From: Aromatoleum toluvorans
GTDB lineage: Bacteria > Pseudomonadota > Gammaproteobacteria > Burkholderiales > Rhodocyclaceae
Direction of reading: 5' to 3'
Length of the DNA stretch: 64,000 nucleotides
NCBI RefSeq assembly: GCF_012910905.1
Contig: NZ_WTVN01000010.1
Span: 57,812-121,811 of the forward strand
Positions within the stretch are counted from its first letter, which is position 1. Each line of letters begins with the position of its first letter. This document shows, piece after piece, positions 60,380 to 64,000 of this stretch. The notes beneath the pieces were generated by a model. The model was not told the origin of the DNA. It searched no databases and worked only from the letters and a program-made list of their open reading frames with translations. Position numbers and translations under genes: made by a program.

Positions 60380-60792
60380 GACGCGTTCGCCGCTGCCCGC
60401 GCGACGATTTCCGATTGCCGCATCACGCTACCCGGCACACCGCCGATCGACCAATTCTCCGGCAACACGGGCACGATTCCGCCGCGCACTTCTGCGCGAT
60501 CGACTCCGAGCGCCGCGACGACAATGTCGGTGAATCCCGCCAGAAGGCGCTGGCGTTCGTCGAGCGCCCTCCCCTCCATGACGATGAAACTGAAGTATGG
60601 TGCGCGCCGCTCTCCGGCGATCTCGCCACCCACCGCGACGAGTTCCGGCCGGTAGAGGTGGATGAACGCACGAACCCGGTCGAGCGGACAGCGCAGGACC
60701 TCGGCAAAGAAGCGACTCGATTCCGCCAACAGGCGCCGGTGCTGCTCGGCGCCGTACTGGCCTTCGACAAGGTGGAAATGCAGGATCGGCAT
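60376..60792 (-). CDS. Tautomerase superfamily protein, 138 aa
   Basis: Begins with Pro after Met (MPILHFHLVEGQYGAEQHRR), the catalytic base of the tautomerase superfamily. At 138 residues it is two beta-alpha-beta units long (second unit from about APYFSFIVMEGRALDERQRL), like cis-CaaD and MSAD relatives rather than the short 4-oxalocrotonate tautomerases. It lies in a meta-cleavage operon that already has a short 4-OT, so it may act on a related dienol or hydrate an unsaturated acid. Function is inferred from fold and position. Confidence 0.75.
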   Translation of the reverse strand: MPILHFHLVEGQYGAEQHRRLLAESSRFFAEVLRCPLDRVRAFIHLYRPELVAVGGEIAGERRAPYFSFIVMEGRALDERQRLLAGFTDIVVAALGVDRAEVRGGIVPVLPENWSIGGVPGSVMRQSEIVARAAANAS

Positions 60793-60805
60793 GACGTTCC
60801 TTCGG

Positions 60806-61579
60806 TTACGGCAGACCGCGGCGACGGCCGGCGTCGAGCATCAACGTGGAGCCTGTCATTGCGTCGGCTTCGGGCGCGAGCAGCAGGCCCACCGCCCACG
60901 CGACCTGTTCGGGCGTCACGAGTGCCCCGATCGAAGATTCGGCCCGCATCTCCCCCAGCACGCCGTCCACGGTCGTCCCGCGCATCGAAGCGCGGTCGGC
61001 GGCCACGCGATGCAGGCGGGCGGTATCGGCCGGCCCCGGGGCGATACCATGAGCAGTAATACCGCGCTCGCCATAGGCGAGACTCAACTGGCGTATCGCA
61101 TTGATCAGGGCCGCGTTCGCAACGCCCGCGGCCGCCGCATATGCAGTCGGTTCCAATCCATAATGCCCGGCAATGCCGACGAGGCGAGAACCGGCTCGCA
61201 GCCTTCGATCAACGGCCCGCACGACGCGCAGCATTCCACCGACCTTGATGTTCACGGCGTCCGCCAGCGCGGCCGGGGGCGCGTTGAGAATGCCGCCGGC
61301 AACCGCGACACCGGGGCCATGCACAACGATGCGGACGGTCTTCCTCGCGTGCTCGGCGATCGCCTCGACTGCGCCGTCATCGCCGATGTCGGCGATGCAA
61401 CCGCGCACGCCTGCATGACGGTCCTCGAGTGATCGCAGTCCCTCCGCCCGCCGCGCCACGGCAAGAACGCCTAGGCCGGCATCGAGCAGTCGGGAGACAA
61501 TCGCTCCGCCGAAGTCGCCGGTGGCACCGACGACGACGGCAATTTCGTCGCAACGGTCGAAGTCGCTCATCGCCGCCAC
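60806..61579 (-). CDS. Short-chain dehydrogenase/reductase-like protein lacking the usual catalytic tetrad
   Basis: A 257-residue SDR-fold protein. The nucleotide-binding start VVVGATGDFGGAIVSRLLDA and the C-terminal AHGIAPGPADTARL are normal. The active-site region, usually Ser then Tyr-x3-Lys, reads RLVGIAGHYGLEPTAYAAAA followed by GVANAAL, so no Tyr-x3-Lys is present and the Ser is replaced. It is either a non-catalytic binder or uses another mechanism. It starts just after a gap of 1 bp from the aldolase gene stop. Confidence 0.8.
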   Translation of the reverse strand: MAAMSDFDRCDEIAVVVGATGDFGGAIVSRLLDAGLGVLAVARRAEGLRSLEDRHAGVRGCIADIGDDGAVEAIAEHARKTVRIVVHGPGVAVAGGILNAPPAALADAVNIKVGGMLRVVRAVDRRLRAGSRLVGIAGHYGLEPTAYAAAAGVANAALINAIRQLSLAYGERGITAHGIAPGPADTARLHRVAADRASMRGTTVDGVLGEMRAESSIGALVTPEQVAWAVGLLLAPEADAMTGSTLMLDAGRRRGLP

Positions 61580-61580
61580 C

Positions 61581-62648
61581 TCAGGCCGCCACGTCCTGCA
61601 GCAGGCCGCGTTCCTTCGCCATCGTCATCGCGGTGTCCTGGATCATGTCTTCCTGGCCGCCGATCATCTTCTTGCGGCCGAGCTCGACGAGGATGTCGCG
61701 CGCCGGCACGCCGAAGCGTTCGGCCGCCCGCTTCGAGTGCAGCAGGAAGGTCGAATAGACGCCGGCGAACCCCAGCGTCAGCGACTCGCGGTCGACACGG
61801 ACGATGTGGTCCATCATCGGCACGATGACGTCCTCGGCCACGTCCATGATCTTGAACAGATCCACGCCCGTCTCGATGCCCATGCGCTCGCACACCGCGG
61901 CGAAGACTTCGAGCGGCGTGTTGCCGGCGCCCGCACCCAGACCCGCGACCGAACCGTCGATGCGGCTCGCGCCCGCCTCGATCGCGGCGATCGAGTTCGC
62001 GATGCCCATGCCGAGGTTATGGTGGCCGTGGAAGCCGATCTCCGTCTCGGGCTTCAGCACCTCGCGCAGCGCCGCGACGCGCGCCTTCACGTCCTCGGGC
62101 AGCATGTAGCCGGCCGAGTCGGTGACGTAGATCGTGTGCGCGCCGTAGGACTCCATCAGCTTGCCCTGCTGCGCGATGCCGGCCGCATCGTTGAGGTGCG
62201 ACATCATCAGGAAGCCGGTCGTGTCCGTGCCGAGCTTGCGGGCGTAGGCGATGTGCTGCGGCGAGGTGTCTGCCTCGGTGCAGTGGGTCGCGACATGCAC
62301 GCTGCGCGCGCCGGCGTCGTACGCGGCCTGCAGTTCCTTCATCGTGCCGAGGCCGGGGATCAGCAGCACCGACACCTTGGCCTGCTTCATGCGCGACGCG
62401 ACGGCCGAGATGTATTCCTCGTTCGGCGCCAGCGCGAAGCCATGCTGCAGCGAGTTGCCGCCGAGGCCCGCACCGTGCGTCACCTGGATGTACGGAATGC
62501 CGGCATCGTCGAGCGCAGTGGCGACCTTCACCATCTGCTCGACGCTGATCTGCTCGCGCTTCGCGTGCATGCCGTCGCGCAGGCACATGTCGTGCAGGAT
62601 GACCTTGCGGCCCTTGAGGCTGGAGGAGTTGCTTGCTTGGGTCATCAC
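61581..62648 (-). CDS. 4-hydroxy-2-oxovalerate aldolase
   Basis: A 355-residue DmpG/BphI/MhpE-type class II aldolase. It begins with the HMGL-like barrel motif [18 protein letters not shown] and has the metal-binding [20 protein letters not shown]. It splits 4-hydroxy-2-oxovalerate into pyruvate and acetaldehyde, passing the aldehyde through a tunnel to the dehydrogenase partner encoded next to it. Start overlaps the dehydrogenase stop by ATGA. Confidence 0.95.
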   Translation of the reverse strand: MMTQASNSSSLKGRKVILHDMCLRDGMHAKREQISVEQMVKVATALDDAGIPYIQVTHGAGLGGNSLQHGFALAPNEEYISAVASRMKQAKVSVLLIPGLGTMKELQAAYDAGARSVHVATHCTEADTSPQHIAYARKLGTDTTGFLMMSHLNDAAGIAQQGKLMESYGAHTIYVTDSAGYMLPEDVKARVAALREVLKPETEIGFHGHHNLGMGIANSIAAIEAGASRIDGSVAGLGAGAGNTPLEVFAAVCERMGIETGVDLFKIMDVAEDVIVPMMDHIVRVDRESLTLGFAGVYSTFLLHSKRAAERFGVPARDILVELGRKKMIGGQEDMIQDTAMTMAKERGLLQDVAA

Positions 62649-63559
62649 ACGGTCTCCACGGCTTTCAACTGGATCTTTCCGGCGAGGATTTCCTCGGCGA
62701 ACATCTCGGCGGTGCGCGTCGCGGCCGCGGTCATGATGTCGAGGTTGCCGGCGTACTTGGGCAGGTAGTCGCCGAGACCGGCGACTTCGAGGAAGACGGA
62801 CACCTTGTTGCCGTCGTAGATCGGGCCATTCACGAGACGGTAGCCCGGCACGTATTTCTGCACTTCACCGATCATCTGCAGGATCGATTCGGTGATGCGC
62901 GCGTGGTCCGGCTCGTCGTCCGTCAGGCAGTAGATCGTGTTGCGCATGATCATCGGCGGCTCGGCCGGGTTGATGATCGCCAGCGCCTTGCCGCGACGTG
63001 CGCCGCCGACCGCGCAGATAGCGTTCGACGTGGTGTAGGTGAACTCGTCGAGGTTGGCGCGCGTGCCGGGGCCGACCGACTTCGACGCGAGGCTCGCGAC
63101 GATCTCGGCGTACTCGACGCTCTGGATGCGCGAGACGGCATTCACGACCGGGATCGTCGCCTGGCCGGCGCACGAGATCATGTTCACGTTCATCTCGAGC
63201 TTGTCGGCGTGCTGGCGCAGGTTCACCGGCGGCACGCACAGCGGGCCGATCGCGGCGGGCGTGAGGTCGATCATCATCACGCCGAGCTCGTTGAGCTTGC
63301 GGCTGTTCTCGGCATGCACATAGGCGCTGGTCGCGTCGAAGGCGATCTGGATGCCGTCCGCCTCGACGTGCGGCAGCAGACCGTCCACGCCATCCGCGGT
63401 GGTCTTCAGCCCCATCTCGCGGGCACGGGCGAGGCCTTCGGATTCGGGGTCGATGCCGACCATCCACACCGGCTCCAGCACGGGGCTACGCTTGATCTTG
63501 TAGATCAGGTCGGTGCCGATGTTGCCGGACCCGATCAGCGCACATTTGATCTTCTTCAT
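62645..63559 (-). CDS. Acetaldehyde dehydrogenase (acetylating)
   Basis: A 304-residue DmpF/BphJ/MhpF-type enzyme: NAD-binding [18 protein letters not shown], catalytic Cys in [18 protein letters not shown], and [17 protein letters not shown]. It converts acetaldehyde and CoA to acetyl-CoA and forms a channelling complex with the aldolase. It is coupled to genes on both sides by ATGA overlaps. Confidence 0.96.
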   Translation of the reverse strand: MKKIKCALIGSGNIGTDLIYKIKRSPVLEPVWMVGIDPESEGLARAREMGLKTTADGVDGLLPHVEADGIQIAFDATSAYVHAENSRKLNELGVMMIDLTPAAIGPLCVPPVNLRQHADKLEMNVNMISCAGQATIPVVNAVSRIQSVEYAEIVASLASKSVGPGTRANLDEFTYTTSNAICAVGGARRGKALAIINPAEPPMIMRNTIYCLTDDEPDHARITESILQMIGEVQKYVPGYRLVNGPIYDGNKVSVFLEVAGLGDYLPKYAGNLDIMTAAATRTAEMFAEEILAGKIQLKAVETV

Positions 63560-63783
63560 TGGCCTTGCTCCACGAGTGCGGCGACACGTTGCCGTTCGGC
63601 CCGCTCCGCCAGGGTTTCGCCGGCAACGTAGAACTCCTCGTTGCCGTGTTCGGTAATCAGGACGCGCACGGCTTCGCGCTTCACGCCGAGCGCCTGGATG
63701 ACGGCGTCGGTGACGGCGTTCGCGACCCGGCGCTTCTGCTCGGGCGTGCGTCCCTCCGCGAGATGCATTTCGATAATGGGCAT
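63556..63783 (-). CDS. 4-oxalocrotonate tautomerase
   Basis: A 75-residue 4-OT: the catalytic Pro directly after Met ([20 protein letters not shown]). It converts 2-hydroxymuconate (or a derivative) to the 2-oxo-3-enedioate in the oxalocrotonate branch of meta-cleavage. It is slightly longer at the C terminus than the 62-residue XylH. Its stop overlaps the dehydrogenase start by ATGA. Confidence 0.93.
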   Translation of the reverse strand: MPIIEMHLAEGRTPEQKRRVANAVTDAVIQALGVKREAVRVLITEHGNEEFYVAGETLAERAERQRVAALVEQGQ

Positions 63784-63826
63784 GGTTCTCTCTCTGTATT
63801 TGTGAGGCAGAAATTCGGCGTTCCGG

Positions 63827-63990
63827 TCCCTCCCCCTTCAAGGGGGGCGGAACAGGGGTTTCGGCGAGCACTGCTCGCCGCCTGTGGAGCGGCGAGGCGC
63901 AGCCGAGACTCCCGGTCAGGAGGGGGATGGGTTTCAGCAACGCCCCTTCAACCCATCCCCACCCCAACCCTCCCCTTGAAGGGGAGGGAG
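63827..63990. repeat. Palindromic intergenic repeat, family B, copy 3, expanded
   Basis: The ends match the other family B copies (TCCCTCCCCCTTCAAGGGG and CCCCTTGAAGGGGAGGGAG, with GGGGATGGGTT and AACCCATCCCC inside). About 55 bp of extra sequence with its own hairpin (GGCGAGCACTGCTCGCC) is inserted in the left arm. Confidence 0.85.
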
Positions 63991-64000
63991 CTGTCCCTTA

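Overview
The window looks like the chromosome of a denitrifying, aromatic-degrading betaproteobacterium of the Azoarcus/Thauera/Aromatoleum group. The evidence is high GC content with strong codon bias, a complete set of genes for anaerobic alpha-oxidation of phenylacetyl-CoA (pad) beside the aerobic phenylacetyl-CoA epoxidase pathway (paa), an NnrS protein, and Moco-enzyme maturation genes. No rRNA, tRNA or CRISPR array was found.

Layout. 1-2.4 kb: end of an ABC-transporter binding protein, then nnrS. 2.7-7.4 kb: an accessory island with lower GC, holding a hypothetical gene, an EVE-domain/nuclease-like gene, a decayed tyrosine recombinase and an AT-rich, overlapping receiver/histidine-kinase-like gene pair. 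7.7-14.4 kb: three overlapping cofactor genes (a SufU-like scaffold, a MoeA-like protein and a MeaB-XdhC fusion), a hypothetical, a Rid protein, a divergent old-yellow-enzyme-type flavoprotein and a small Cys-rich protein. 14.7-15.8 kb: an AraC/XylS-type regulator. 16-26.9 kb: the pad operon, read leftwards as padBCD, fdhD, a cyclase-family gene and padEFGHI. It converts phenylacetyl-CoA to phenylglyoxylate and then benzoyl-CoA. 27.2-30.5 kb: a fossil integron with four cassettes, attC sites and a decayed intI remnant. 30.5-37.3 kb: an envelope operon (YCF48 lipoprotein, RND exporter, DUF1302 barrel, DUF1329 protein). 38-39.1 kb: an AT-rich orphan RelA/SpoT synthetase. 39.6-43.4 kb: a three-subunit Moco hydroxylase. 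43.7-49.4 kb: a universal stress protein, a LysR regulator, a deleted aldo/keto reductase and an IorAB-XdhC set. 49.5-57.7 kb: paaABCDE, paaN, paaK and paaJ. 58-60 kb: a NarL-type two-component system. 60-64 kb: the end of a meta-cleavage operon (ferredoxin, tautomerases, SDR, hydroxy-oxovalerate aldolase, acetaldehyde dehydrogenase) running off the right edge.

How the parts fit. Phenylacetate activated by PaaK can enter either the oxygen-dependent PaaABCE route or the oxygen-independent Pad route. FdhD, the XdhC proteins and the MoeA-like protein fit a need to mature several molybdoenzymes. The main regulatory observation is that three operons (pad, the envelope operon and the Moco hydroxylase) share one promoter architecture: two GGATAG boxes 20 bp apart, with the proximal box 20 nt before a -10-like hexamer. 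This resembles XylS-type control, and an AraC/XylS-family regulator sits beside pad. Two families of palindromic intergenic repeats occur several times between operons.
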